From contig JAEYOK010000003.1 of NCBI GenBank assembly GCA_023411795.1, positions 1 through 64,000 on the forward strand: a stretch of DNA of 64,000 nt. Reading direction: 5' to 3'. The translations under genes and the position numbers were made by a program. Below are positions 52,806-61,993 of this stretch, one piece after another (within the stretch, counting starts at the first letter, position 1; each line of letters begins with the position of its first letter). The notes under the pieces are model-generated. The model searched no databases, was not told where the DNA came from, and was given only the letters and a program-made list of their open reading frames with translations. The stretch comes from Bacillota bacterium. Its GTDB lineage: Bacteria > Bacillota > Clostridia > DSM-8532.

Positions 52806-55328
52806 TTATTCAATAAATAAAACCTTGGCGGAACGGGCCGCAACCTCTACGGAATTTCCTGTAAAGCTGGATATAGGCGCAATACCCGCAGTGTTTTCAT
52901 CGACCACTACATGCCAAAGCCCTTCTTGCGGAAGGTTTAATGTTTCTGGGCCGATTCCTGTATTATAGACCACAAATATGGTCTTCCAAGAATCATTATT
53001 AGCATAATTACTTATTGAAAAAGCTATGACCCAATCAGGGCAAGGGTGAAAGACGATATTCCTCCTTATTTCTTCTGCCTGAACCATACTAAAGGCCGGG
53101 TGAGCCTTCCTGAGCGAAATAAGTCCTTTATGGTAATTAAAAACGTTGTAATACTTTGATTTCAATGACCAGTCTATTTGATTGATTTCATCGGGTAGAT
53201 TATATGAGTTATGTTCCCCTTTTTTTGACCGCATCATATCGGTACCGAGCATAAAAAACGGAATTCCCTGTGATGTGAGAACTATTGCCGCTGCCAATTT
53301 TACAAGTCGTATGTGGTCCTCTTCGCATAAGTCCGGACGGCTTGCCAATAGCTTGTCATAAAGGGTGAGATTATCATGGGAAGCTGTATAATTTACACAA
53401 TGCCATGCGTAGCTAGCCCAGGCATAACCGGAGTAATTTACCTTATTATAGTCCACACACGGATGATGAACCGCACCTACCACGCCAAACTTAACCCCTT
53501 CCTTGTACCTTAGGTTTCCGGTTATAAAGCCGGTACCGTCCTGATGGAAGTTATCGCCCTTGATAGCATCCCTGGTATTGTCATTAAAGAAGGCTATTCT
53601 GTTTAACTTAGGGGCATTGGTTTTTAACGCGGCATCGTAGCTTTTAAGAAGTGATTGTCCTCCTGTCCAACCTTCGCCATAAAGCAATATAGAAGGGCTG
53701 ATTTTATCAAGCTCCAATCTTATATTGTTCATGGTCTCAATATCGAGAAGACCCATCAGGTCGAATCTGAAACCGTCAATCTTGTATTCCGATGCCCATC
53801 TTTTTACCGAGTCAATTATGAAATTTCTAACCATGGAGCGCTCGGAAGCTATCTCATTTCCACAACCGGAGCCGCTTGAGAAAACACCTAGTCGGTCCGA
53901 ACGGTAATAATATCCCGGTACAAGTTTATTAAAATCAGAGTCCATGGTTTTGTAGGTATGGTTATAAACTACGTCTATGACAACTCCGATACCTGATTCT
54001 TTGATAGATTTTATCATTTCCTTTAGCTCTTTAATCCGCGTATAACCGTCGTGCGGATCTGTCGAGTATGACCCCTCAGGAACATTGAAATTTGTAGGGT
54101 CATAACCCCAGTTATACTGATATTCCAAAGGTTTAGTCTCATCGACGGTAAAATAGTCAAATATGGGCATGAGATGGACATGGGTTATACCCAGATCCAT
54201 CAAATGAGATAATCCGGTTGGTAGATTCTCGGGAGAACGGGTATCTTTCTGAGCAAGACCTTTAAATAAACGGGGAAAATCTGTTCCGCTTCCGGAATGG
54301 CTTGTTATATCTCTTACGTGCACTTCATATAATATCGCTTCGGTAGGGTTTGAAAGATGCTTGTAGTGAATGTGATCCCAGCCGTCAGGAATAGTTTCAT
54401 TGAGATTGACAACCATACTTCTCCGACCGTTTACCCCTGAAGAACGGGCATAAGGATCTGCAGCCTCAAGAGTATTTCCCATAACAATGATACTGTAAGT
54501 GTAATAAGTCCCTGAAAGATTGCCGCTAACAGTCGCTTCCCATACGCCTTTCTCTTTTCTGCTCATCTCTATAACATCCTTAAGGCTGGAACCTGAACCT
54601 GTTTCATAAAGGTTAAGAAACATGGCTGATGCGGTGGGTGCCCATACTTTAAAGACAGTATAGTTATGATACCAGTTAGCACCTAAATCATTGCCTTCAT
54701 AGGTGAATAGGTTTTCAAACTCCGGTGTGTCATAAATCATTCCATAATCAACATAACCAACTTTAAATCCCGGTTTATATATCATATAGGCGCAGCCGGG
54801 AATCATATCTTTTTCCAACGAAATCATGAATTGTCTTGCGCCTCTTATCGGAGTAACATGGCGTATGGAAACTTCCAGACCATCTTCATAGACTTGAAAG
54901 GGCAAAACTTCATGGCTTTCAATGGCAGGAGATTGAAGAGATATAAAAATCTCGCGGAAGTTCTCGAAAAGTGCCTTTTCGAAACCGGGCGAAAGGCTTA
55001 ATTCATCTATGGAATAAAATATCTCGGAGGTGTCCTGAACCAGATAAATGTCCTCAGATTCATTTATGGCTTTAGCAGAAAAAGTATGATAACGGTCCAT
55101 ATGGAGATCTCTTTCATGCCAGCCTCCGCGGCGGATAATGATGCCTACCTCCTTGCTATTAAAGTGGGAAACATCAATTTCAGAGATTTTGGCCATTTTC
55201 TGAGTATCACCGTTTAAGTACTCCTGATTGCTAAACATATACAAAGAGCCTTCCTGCCCTTTTTCCCAAATCCATAAATCCCAACCTGTATAGTCCTGAT
55301 CATAACGATAATAATGTATTCTAAGCAT
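52806..55328 (-). CDS. pulA: Type I pullulanase, cytoplasmic
   Basis: An 840-residue debranching enzyme that cleaves alpha-1,6 bonds in pullulan, glycogen or limit dextrins. N-terminal starch-binding CBM41-like module (about 1-105), further beta-rich modules, CBM48 (about 215-310), then a GH13 barrel with the type I signature YNWGYDPTNFNVPEGSYST, VVYNHTYK, nucleophile Asp in DGFRFDLMG, acid Glu in LLYGEGWTGG and YTASHDNLTLYDK. There is no signal peptide, so it should act on stored glycogen or imported dextrins. The ATG has GGAGG six bases ahead. Confidence 0.93.
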   Translation of the reverse strand: MLRIHYYRYDQDYTGWDLWIWEKGQEGSLYMFSNQEYLNGDTQKMAKISEIDVSHFNSKEVGIIIRRGGWHERDLHMDRYHTFSAKAINESEDIYLVQDTSEIFYSIDELSLSPGFEKALFENFREIFISLQSPAIESHEVLPFQVYEDGLEVSIRHVTPIRGARQFMISLEKDMIPGCAYMIYKPGFKVGYVDYGMIYDTPEFENLFTYEGNDLGANWYHNYTVFKVWAPTASAMFLNLYETGSGSSLKDVIEMSRKEKGVWEATVSGNLSGTYYTYSIIVMGNTLEAADPYARSSGVNGRRSMVVNLNETIPDGWDHIHYKHLSNPTEAILYEVHVRDITSHSGSGTDFPRLFKGLAQKDTRSPENLPTGLSHLMDLGITHVHLMPIFDYFTVDETKPLEYQYNWGYDPTNFNVPEGSYSTDPHDGYTRIKELKEMIKSIKESGIGVVIDVVYNHTYKTMDSDFNKLVPGYYYRSDRLGVFSSGSGCGNEIASERSMVRNFIIDSVKRWASEYKIDGFRFDLMGLLDIETMNNIRLELDKISPSILLYGEGWTGGQSLLKSYDAALKTNAPKLNRIAFFNDNTRDAIKGDNFHQDGTGFITGNLRYKEGVKFGVVGAVHHPCVDYNKVNYSGYAWASYAWHCVNYTASHDNLTLYDKLLASRPDLCEEDHIRLVKLAAAIVLTSQGIPFFMLGTDMMRSKKGEHNSYNLPDEINQIDWSLKSKYYNVFNYHKGLISLRKAHPAFSMVQAEEIRRNIVFHPCPDWVIAFSISNYANNDSWKTIFVVYNTGIGPETLNLPQEGLWHVVVDENTAGIAPISSFTGNSVEVAARSAKVLFIE

Positions 55329-55476
55329 CGAATTCCTCCGACAACGATTTATAACTTAGTTATATTTTACCTGTAAACAGATTGTTACATACCTTGTTGT
55401 TAATGTAAAGATATAGAATTAGTTTCTGTCGTATAAACTCATTCATTTGCCAGACTGTAAGAAGGCCAATCAATTT

Positions 55477-55583
55477 AGCGGCTGTAGCCTGCAACGATTT
55501 AGCGCTCCGGGTCAACATCCTGTTTCTAGTCGCGCTCGCTCCGCATCCATGCTTCGCTATAAATCGTAAGCAGGCGTGCCGCT
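55477..55583. repeat. Long imperfect inverted repeat, possible miniature element
   Basis: Arms AGCGGC-CCTGC-ACGATTTA (55477 onwards) and TAAATCGT-GCAGG-GCCGCT (to 55583) pair in order with short unpaired gaps and enclose about 45 GC-rich bases (CTCCGGGTCAACATCC, then GTCGCGCTCGCTCCGC). The GC content is well above the flanks. It looks like a small mobile or structured-RNA element in the gap between pulA and pckG. No open frame is present. Confidence 0.6.
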
Positions 55584-55600
55584 TAATTAACCAACATTAA

Positions 55601-55633
55601 ATAAAACGAGACGGTTCAATCTGAACCGTCTCG
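55601..55633 (-). terminator. pckG terminator
   Basis: A perfect 12-bp stem CGAGACGGTTCA/TGAACCGTCTCG with a three-base loop, followed on the minus strand by TTTTATTTAAT. It lies 18 bases beyond the pckG stop. Confidence 0.92.
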
Positions 55634-55650
55634 TAATTAATAATCATAAA

Positions 55651-57432
55651 TTAGGCATCAAGTCTCTTCTCAAGAGAAGCAAGTTGATTTTGAAGCTCTT
55701 TGGGAAGCTTAGGACCATAGTTATTATAATGTTCCTTGATGGATTCAACTTCCTTAAGCCACTCATCTTTATTAACCTTCAGAATTCCTTCTAAAGCTTC
55801 TTTGCTGATATTTAGACCTTCGGTATCGATAGCATCAGCTGTAGGCATATAACCGATGGCTGTCTTAACTGCTTCGCCTTCGCCCGATACTCTCTCGAAA
55901 ATCCACTTAAGAACACGGCTGTTCTCACCGTAACCAGGCCATATGAACTTGCCCTGCTCGTTCTTGCGGAACCAATTAACATAGAATATCTTAGGAAGCT
56001 TACTTTCGTCAGCTTTTTCACCGACATCAAGCCAATGCTGCAGATAATCACATACATGATATCCGATAAAGGGCAGCATAGCGAATGGATCACGACGAAC
56101 CTGACCAATTTTATCGGAGATAGCAGCAGCGGTAATCTCTGAACCCATAATTGAGCCAAGGAATATACCATGCTTCCAATCAAAGCTCTCATGAACCAAC
56201 GGAATAGTGCTGGGACGACGACCACCAACGAGAATAGCTGAAATCGGCACACCGTTAGGATCTTCCCATTCAGGAGCAATAACGGGGCATTGGTTTGCCG
56301 GAGCTGTGAAACGTGCATTAGGATGAGCCGCAGCAGTACCAGCCTCAGGGGTCCAATCTTTTCCGTGCCAATCAATAGCGTGTTCAGGAGCAGGCTTACC
56401 AATACCTTCCCACCAAACATCACCGTCGTCAGTTAAAGCAACGTTTGTGAATATTGTATTCTTTTCAATGCTGTGCATAGCATTAGGGTTAGAATCCATA
56501 GAAGTACCGGGAGCGACACCAAAGAATCCGGCTTCAGGATTGATGGCATAAAGGCGTCCGTCTTTTCCAAATCTGAGCCATGCAATGTCGTCACCGACAG
56601 TCTCAACCGTCCAGCCCGGAATTGTAGGAACTAACATTGCCAGATTGGTTTTACCGCATGCGCTTGGGAATGCTCCGCAGACGTATTTAACCTCGCCTTT
56701 AGGACTTGTAATTTTCAATATGAGCATGTGCTCGGCAAGCCAACCTTCATCACGAGCCTGAACAGATGCAATACGAAGTGCAAAGCACTTTTTGCCCAGA
56801 AGAGCATTTCCGCCGTATCCGGAGCCGTATGACCATATTGTTCTTTCCTCGGGGAAGTGACTGATGTACTTTTGTTCAATAGGAGCGCAAGGCCATGATA
56901 CATCCTTTTGGCCTTCTGCCAACGGAGCACCGATTGAGTGGAGGCAAGGTACAAACTCACCATCATCACCTAATACATCGAGTACCTTTTTACCCATACG
57001 GGTCATAATGCGCATATTTATAACAACATAAGCGCTGTCTGTCAACTCAATACCAATCTTTGAAGCCGGTGAGCCAACGGGACCCATTGAGAAAGGAATC
57101 ACGTACATTGTACGCCCCTTCATACATCCATCATAAAGACCGGTCATAGTCTTTTTGAGTTCAGCAGGGTCAATCCAATTGTTTGTAGGACCTGCGTCAT
57201 CCTGTGATTTTGAAGCGATATAGGTTCTGTTCTCAACACGAGCGACGTCGGACGGATCGCTGCGGAAGAGATAGCTTCCCGGGCGCTTAGCTAAAGGTGT
57301 GGCCATTCCGGATTCAACCATTTCTTTTATCAAACGATCATTTTCTTCTTCAGAACCATCGCACCAATAAATACTATCCGGTTTACATAGAGTGGCCATT
57401 TCCTTAACCCATGCATCAAGCTTTTTGTTCAT
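55651..57432 (-). CDS. pckG: Phosphoenolpyruvate carboxykinase (GTP)
   Basis: A 593-residue enzyme that interconverts oxaloacetate + GTP and PEP + CO2 + GDP. GTP-type signatures are complete: GRTMYVIPFSMGPVGSP, the active-site loop FPSACGKTNLAML with reactive Cys and P-loop, DDIAWLRFGKDGRLYAINPE and GVPISAILVGGRRPST. The ATG at 57432 has GGGAG upstream; a TTG one codon earlier is less likely. Single-gene unit with its own promoter and strong terminator. In anaerobes it often runs toward oxaloacetate or feeds PEP from citrate or malate carbon, which fits the presence of citrate lyase in this window. Confidence 0.96.
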   Translation of the reverse strand: MNKKLDAWVKEMATLCKPDSIYWCDGSEEENDRLIKEMVESGMATPLAKRPGSYLFRSDPSDVARVENRTYIASKSQDDAGPTNNWIDPAELKKTMTGLYDGCMKGRTMYVIPFSMGPVGSPASKIGIELTDSAYVVINMRIMTRMGKKVLDVLGDDGEFVPCLHSIGAPLAEGQKDVSWPCAPIEQKYISHFPEERTIWSYGSGYGGNALLGKKCFALRIASVQARDEGWLAEHMLILKITSPKGEVKYVCGAFPSACGKTNLAMLVPTIPGWTVETVGDDIAWLRFGKDGRLYAINPEAGFFGVAPGTSMDSNPNAMHSIEKNTIFTNVALTDDGDVWWEGIGKPAPEHAIDWHGKDWTPEAGTAAAHPNARFTAPANQCPVIAPEWEDPNGVPISAILVGGRRPSTIPLVHESFDWKHGIFLGSIMGSEITAAAISDKIGQVRRDPFAMLPFIGYHVCDYLQHWLDVGEKADESKLPKIFYVNWFRKNEQGKFIWPGYGENSRVLKWIFERVSGEGEAVKTAIGYMPTADAIDTEGLNISKEALEGILKVNKDEWLKEVESIKEHYNNYGPKLPKELQNQLASLEKRLDA

Positions 57433-57512
57433 CAATCATTCTCCCTTCGATTAAATCATTTTGCATTTTATTTAAATTGTTATAAACCTACCAATTTTAC
57501 GTGATTACTCCT

Positions 57513-57541
57513 ATTATACAATATGAGGAATATATTTGAAA
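57513..57541 (-). promoter_or_regulatory. Candidate pckG promoter
   Basis: Minus-strand TATAAT (57513-57518) with a weak TTTCAA 17 bases upstream, about 80 bases before the start codon. The rest of the 57436-57708 gap is AT-rich, with no other recognisable signal. Confidence 0.45.
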
Positions 57542-57708
57542 GAGAGAAATGAAAATAATTCATATTGACGTCCGCATAATGTATTGAAAAACATACATTA
57601 AAAGGTCGATAAAGCAATAAATTCACTTTACATTTAATATTGTAAAAGTCAAAGATCATATAATTAAGCTACCTAAATGCAAGATAGTATTTGATTTTAT
57701 GCATATTT

Positions 57709-58620
57709 TCATTTCTGCTCATATATTGCTTGATGTTCTGTCTCTTCGATATACAAAGTATTTTCATTAGATTTAATATCTTCTACAAACTCCACTTTTT
57801 TTGTTTTTTTGAATATTACTATACCTAAAAATACAATTAAAATAGTCGAAATAGATAAAAGTAATATATTAGGAAGAAGGCTCTCAGGGAGTATATCATA
57901 CATCGAGGACATGGCGAAGCTCCATCCGTTAAAAACAAGATGTAAAAGAATGCATGGATAGAGCGAGACATATCTCTTTTTAACTATTCCTAGAACTATA
58001 CCAAGGAAAGTAGCATAGAATATCCAGATGATTTGGCCATGAAGTATTCCGAAGGCTATTGCTTGGAGTATTAACGCAAGAATGAATGGCATACCCCTAC
58101 TTAAACTTTTCATAACAAGCCCGCGAAATAAAACCTCCTCCAGAACAGGTGCCATTAAGACCACCGTTAAAAACAATATCAAAGTACTTTCGTTGCCCAA
58201 GGTGCTGGATGATTCGATATAATCTTGCATCAGATGCTCGGGTATGGGTAACAGATCCAATAAACTTGAGATAAATAGGTTAAAAAGAATTCCTAAGGGA
58301 ATAATAGGCCATAGGTTACTGAAAGAAACCGGTATAAGGTCCAGCCTCGCTTTAACCGATTTCTTCCCGGCTATTATGATCAACCAATATATAAAAAGTG
58401 TAACAGCCCCTGAAACTAATGTAAAAAGTATTACCGAATCGTATACAAAGCTATTGAAACTATCGAAAAAAGAATCAAGCGCGTAATTTGATTTAACTGC
58501 TGTGACCCCGAGAAAAACAGCGTAAGCTATACTACCAGCTATTAAAACCAGTGCGGTTACAACGATGTATATAGCAATGTACCCTAAAGAAGCACCAATT
58601 CCTTTAAAAAAGTTTTTCAT
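57709..58620 (-). CDS. CPBP-family intramembrane protease
   Basis: A 303-residue membrane protein with about eight helices and the CAAX-protease/bacteriocin-processing motifs: EEVLFRGLVMKSL (Glu-Glu-x3-Arg), AFGILHGQ and, in a later helix, HLVFNGWSF. It probably cleaves or matures a membrane-associated peptide. The tail of about 35 residues is charged and cytoplasmic. GGGAGG lies 13 bases before the ATG, a long spacing. No peptide substrate gene is adjacent. Confidence 0.85.
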   Translation of the reverse strand: MKNFFKGIGASLGYIAIYIVVTALVLIAGSIAYAVFLGVTAVKSNYALDSFFDSFNSFVYDSVILFTLVSGAVTLFIYWLIIIAGKKSVKARLDLIPVSFSNLWPIIPLGILFNLFISSLLDLLPIPEHLMQDYIESSSTLGNESTLILFLTVVLMAPVLEEVLFRGLVMKSLSRGMPFILALILQAIAFGILHGQIIWIFYATFLGIVLGIVKKRYVSLYPCILLHLVFNGWSFAMSSMYDILPESLLPNILLLSISTILIVFLGIVIFKKTKKVEFVEDIKSNENTLYIEETEHQAIYEQK

Positions 58621-58734
58621 ATATACACATATACCTCCCTAAGGTATTTTTATATAAATAATACCGTTAATATTTAATCATATCAACAAATTTTAACAAA
58701 CATGACTTACATAAATTAAAAAGGAGGGATTAGC

Positions 58735-58863
58735 ATGTCTCACAAGAAGCGTGAATATAACGAAAAGCGTTTCCCGGACCCGGATCCGCCGAAGGACAAC
58801 AGGGGTGAACCTGTACCGGGAACCGGTAACGACACCAAGAGAGCCCAACAGAAAAATGGATAA
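58735..58863 (+). CDS. Small Pro/Asp/Lys-rich protein, 42 residues
   Basis: An ATG with a strong AAGGAGG five bases ahead opens a 42-codon frame: MSHKKREYNEKRFPDPDPPK, then a tail DNRGEPVPGTGND and KRAQQKNG. It is hydrophilic, disordered-looking and has no Cys. The excellent ribosome binding site and a terminator-like hairpin 50 bases downstream argue that it is expressed. It does not match a family I know. Confidence 0.65.
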   Translation: MSHKKREYNEKRFPDPDPPKDNRGEPVPGTGNDTKRAQQKNG

Positions 58864-58913
58864 AGCTCACCCAAACGTTATCAACTAAAACGGGGTTGAC
58901 TCAAGAAACGCAT

Positions 58914-58939
58914 AGGCGGCCAACGATTATTGGTCGCCT
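58914..58939 (+). terminator. Terminator after the small protein gene
   Basis: AGGCGGCCAA and TTGGTCGCCT form a ten-base stem with one wobble pair and a six-base loop, followed by a moderately T-rich stretch. The remainder of 58940-59170 is AT-rich, with the palindrome GTTCATATGAAC (59083-59094) and no other gene. Confidence 0.6.
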
Positions 58940-59082
58940 TGTCATTTTAATGCCACCCCTCTTCTGATTGTCCGCATTGAACAATCAAAAATTTATAATA
59001 TAGCGAGAAAAATGAAGAAAATTAATGAAAACAAGAGCTATTTACTTATGGATGTATAAATGGTACTATGAATGTATAAAAT

Positions 59083-59094
59083 GTTCATATGAAC
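59083..59094 (+). promoter_or_regulatory. Palindromic candidate operator upstream of the DUF1836-NfeD-flotillin operon
   Basis: GTTCATATGAAC is a perfect 12-base palindrome extended by near-symmetric flanks (AATG/CGTT). It lies about 77 bases before the first start codon of the operon. It could be the site of the DUF1836 protein encoded just downstream, which carries a helix-turn-helix. Confidence 0.4.
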
Positions 59095-59170
59095 GTTATT
59101 TACAATCTACAGAATATATAATATAATAAACCCATAGTCGATAAACAAAATTTGGAAGGGGGCAGCTTGT

Positions 59171-59716
59171 TTGACTTTTATTCAATACTTTCCGGGCACA
59201 AAGGTGCCTGTGTATGATGGATGCTTATTAACAGGGATATTTAAGGTAACAAGCGGAATTACTCTTTCCCAAGTTTGCGAAATAACAGATCTAGAAGCTG
59301 GAACTGTGCAAAATTGGGTTAAACGGGGCTATGTGAATCCTCCTGTGGGGCGAAAGTATAAAAAGGGTCAGGTAGCTAGAATAATTCTTATTAATATGCT
59401 CAGGGAAACTTTAGCATTGGAGAAAATAGCAAGGATTCTTAGCCATATAAATGGAGACCTTTTAGATAGATCGGACGACATCATGGACGACAGTGATATT
59501 TATAATTGCTTATGTGACGTTCTAATTCCTGCTGAGAAAAGCGGTGTAATCGACATTAATGAGCTTTTTGCAATGATAGATACATATTTGATTGACTTTA
59601 AGGAACCGTACCCGGGTTCGAAAGAAAAGCTTAAATTAGTGCTTAAAATCATCATGTGCGCATGGGAATCGGCGTATTTTAAAAGATATGCCATGCATTT
59701 GGCTAAGGAAATATGA
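59171..59716 (+). CDS. DUF1836 protein with MerR-like helix-turn-helix
   Basis: A 181-residue protein of the DUF1836 family. Residues about 35-95 look like a MerR-type winged helix (TLSQVCEITDLEAGTVQNWV, then KKGQVARIILINMLRETLAL). The rest is helical and probably a dimerisation or effector part. The TTG start at 59171 has AGGGGG about nine bases upstream. It is followed by the NfeD and flotillin genes with short gaps and may regulate them. The ligand is unknown. Confidence 0.7.
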   Translation: MTFIQYFPGTKVPVYDGCLLTGIFKVTSGITLSQVCEITDLEAGTVQNWVKRGYVNPPVGRKYKKGQVARIILINMLRETLALEKIARILSHINGDLLDRSDDIMDDSDIYNCLCDVLIPAEKSGVIDINELFAMIDTYLIDFKEPYPGSKEKLKLVLKIIMCAWESAYFKRYAMHLAKEI

Positions 59717-59732
59717 ATTTAAGGAGGTAATT

Positions 59733-60482
59733 ATGAATTGGTGGAATGAACTGACCGGCTTGCAACAGATACTTGCATCTATAGCCATGCCCGCTACACT
59801 AATCATGGTAGTTCAGTTTATATTTCTGCTTCTTGGATTTACGGGTGATGGCGGCGGAGACGGCGCTGATGTGGGTGATATTTCTGATGGAACAGACATG
59901 GGTGATATACCTGACAGTGCAGATGGTCCGGATATATTTGATGGCGACGGAACCGACATAGATGGAGGACATGAATTCACTGCTGATAGTGAAGCGGATA
60001 CTTCATTACATGGTGCCGATAATGCCGCACATGGTACCGACGTATTAAAGCTTTTTACCTTCAGGGGCATAATAGCCTTCTTCTCGATAGGGGGATGGTT
60101 TAGTGTAGCTGGGATAAGCTGGGGTATACCGGCTCCGGGTGCAATAGCTTTGGGTGCGGTTGCCGGATACTTTGCTCTATACTTTGTAGCATGGTCTATT
60201 CGTGCAACGCTCCGTATGCAGCATAGCGGCAATATCAATATCAACAATGCGATCGGTAACAACGGCGAGGTATACATACCCATACCGCCGATAAAAAGCG
60301 GAGAGGGTAAGATTAATGTCATTGTTCAAGACAGATTATGTGAATTCAATGCGGTTACTAATCTGGAGCGAACTTTAAAAACAGGTGAGAGAATAACAGT
60401 CATGGGAGTCGAAAAAGAAGGTGTACTTCTGGTGGAACCCAGAAATCCCCCCGAAGGGGTTATTATAGAAAATGAATTTTAA
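59733..60482 (+). CDS. NfeD/YuaF-like membrane protein
   Basis: A 249-residue protein: one N-terminal helix (about 12-34), an unusually acidic low-complexity linker rich in Asp and Gly (about 36-95), two more helices (about 105-165), and a C-terminal OB-fold NfeD domain (about 180-240, ending RITVMGVEKEGVLLVEPR). The ATG at 59733 has AAGGAGG six bases ahead. It directly precedes a flotillin gene, as YuaF precedes YuaG in Bacillus. The pair is thought to organise membrane microdomains and respond to cell-envelope stress. Confidence 0.85.
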   Translation: MNWWNELTGLQQILASIAMPATLIMVVQFIFLLLGFTGDGGGDGADVGDISDGTDMGDIPDSADGPDIFDGDGTDIDGGHEFTADSEADTSLHGADNAAHGTDVLKLFTFRGIIAFFSIGGWFSVAGISWGIPAPGAIALGAVAGYFALYFVAWSIRATLRMQHSGNININNAIGNNGEVYIPIPPIKSGEGKINVIVQDRLCEFNAVTNLERTLKTGERITVMGVEKEGVLLVEPRNPPEGVIIENEF

Positions 60483-60494
60483 GGAGGTCTTGTC

Positions 60495-61919
60495 ATGCCA
60501 TTTGAAACTACTTTTATTGTAATCAGTGTAGTAGTCCTAATTCTATCAACGCTAATGTTTATCGTATCCCGTTACCGTAAGTGTCCTTCCGACAAAATCA
60601 TGGTAATATACGGTAAGGTAGGCTCCGCTAAAGACGGTACCGCCCTCTCCGCAAAGTGTATACACGGCGGTGCGGCATTTATTTGGCCTATATTCCAAGC
60701 CTATGAGTATATGGATTTGACACCAATGTCCATAAGCGTTGACCTTAAGAACGCATTGAGCCGGCAGAATATCCGTATTGATGTTCCTTCAAGCTTTACA
60801 GTAGGTATCTCAACCGAACACGGAGTTATGCAAAATGCTGCTGAGCGTTTGCTTGGACTCAAGCTTGTGCAGATTCAGGATCTTGCCAAGGACATCATTT
60901 TCGGTCAGCTTCGTTTGGTTATCGCGACAATGGATATCGAGGAAATTAATACTGACCGTGATAAGTTCCTAGAGGCAGTATCAAGCAATGTGGAATCAGA
61001 GCTTAAGAAAATTGGTCTTCGTCTTATCAACGTTAATGTCACCGATATTAATGATGAATCCGGTTACATAGTAGCTCTCGGTAAAGAAGCGGCTGCTAAA
61101 GCTATAAACGATGCTAAGAAGTCTGTTGCTGAAAAGGACAGAGACGGTGCTATCGGTGAAGCAAATGCAAGACGTGACCAGAGAATACAGGTGGCAGCAG
61201 CCGATTCAGAGGCTATTAAGGGTGAAAATAACTCTCTGGCACAGGTATCGCAGTCAAACGCAACCCGTCGTGAGCTTGAAGCCGAGGCTTTAAGAAGAGC
61301 GACCGCCGCTGAAAAAATAGCAACAGCTAAAGCGTTGCAAGAAGCCTACGCTGCTGAGCAGGAAGCAGAAGCAGCCCGTGCTGCCCGTGAAAAGGCCACT
61401 CAGGAAGCAGACGTTTTGGTTAAGGCTGAAATCCAGAAGAGAAAAATGGAGCTTGAAGCAGAAGCTCAGGCTGAGCAGACCAGAAGACTTGCCAAAGGTC
61501 AGGCCGATGCTATCTACTTAAAGATGGAAGCAGAAGCAAGAGGTATGCAAGAGCTATTAACCAAGCAGGCCATGGGTTATTCGGAACTTGTTCATGCTGC
61601 CGGCGGAGATGCGCTTAATGCAACACGCATGATGCTAGCCGACAAGATGGAAGAGCTTATGAAGGTTCAGGTTGAAGCTATTAAGGGTATTAAGATTGAT
61701 AAGGTCACCGTCTGGGACAGCATGGGCGGCAATGATGGTACACCCGCAACTGCCAACTTCCTTTCCGGTATGCTAAAGTCCATTCCCCCTATGAACGAAA
61801 TGTTCAAAATGGCAGGTATGGAATTACCCGAATACCTTGGCAAAGATGTAAAAGCAAATGCTGAGGCAGAAGTAGTGGAAGTAAAAGTAGAGACTCCGGT
61901 TGTGGAAGTAAAAGCATAA
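60495..61919 (+). CDS. floT: Flotillin-family SPFH protein
   Basis: A 474-residue scaffold protein. It has an N-terminal membrane hairpin (about 5-25), the SPFH/band-7 domain (about 28-200), then an Ala/Glu-rich coiled coil (about 200-360) with the repeated EAxA pattern, and a C-terminal part ending in a Val/Glu-rich tail. Length and the VSRYRKCPSDKIMVIYGKVG entry are typical of YuaG/FloT. AAGGAGG precedes the ATG. It acts together with the NfeD protein encoded upstream. Confidence 0.92.
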   Translation: MPFETTFIVISVVVLILSTLMFIVSRYRKCPSDKIMVIYGKVGSAKDGTALSAKCIHGGAAFIWPIFQAYEYMDLTPMSISVDLKNALSRQNIRIDVPSSFTVGISTEHGVMQNAAERLLGLKLVQIQDLAKDIIFGQLRLVIATMDIEEINTDRDKFLEAVSSNVESELKKIGLRLINVNVTDINDESGYIVALGKEAAAKAINDAKKSVAEKDRDGAIGEANARRDQRIQVAAADSEAIKGENNSLAQVSQSNATRRELEAEALRRATAAEKIATAKALQEAYAAEQEAEAARAAREKATQEADVLVKAEIQKRKMELEAEAQAEQTRRLAKGQADAIYLKMEAEARGMQELLTKQAMGYSELVHAAGGDALNATRMMLADKMEELMKVQVEAIKGIKIDKVTVWDSMGGNDGTPATANFLSGMLKSIPPMNEMFKMAGMELPEYLGKDVKANAEAEVVEVKVETPVVEVKA

Positions 61920-61933
61920 TACATTAAATGCAA

Positions 61934-61960
61934 AAGGGCGGACTAATTCCGCCCTTTTTG
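61934..61960 (+). terminator. Terminator of the NfeD-flotillin operon
   Basis: AAGGGCGG and CCGCCCTT pair around a seven-base loop, followed by five T residues. It is near-symmetric and may also serve the convergent acetyltransferase gene. Confidence 0.9.
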
Positions 61961-61993
61961 TGCGCTTTTTCGGCTTTATATTATACTTATTGA

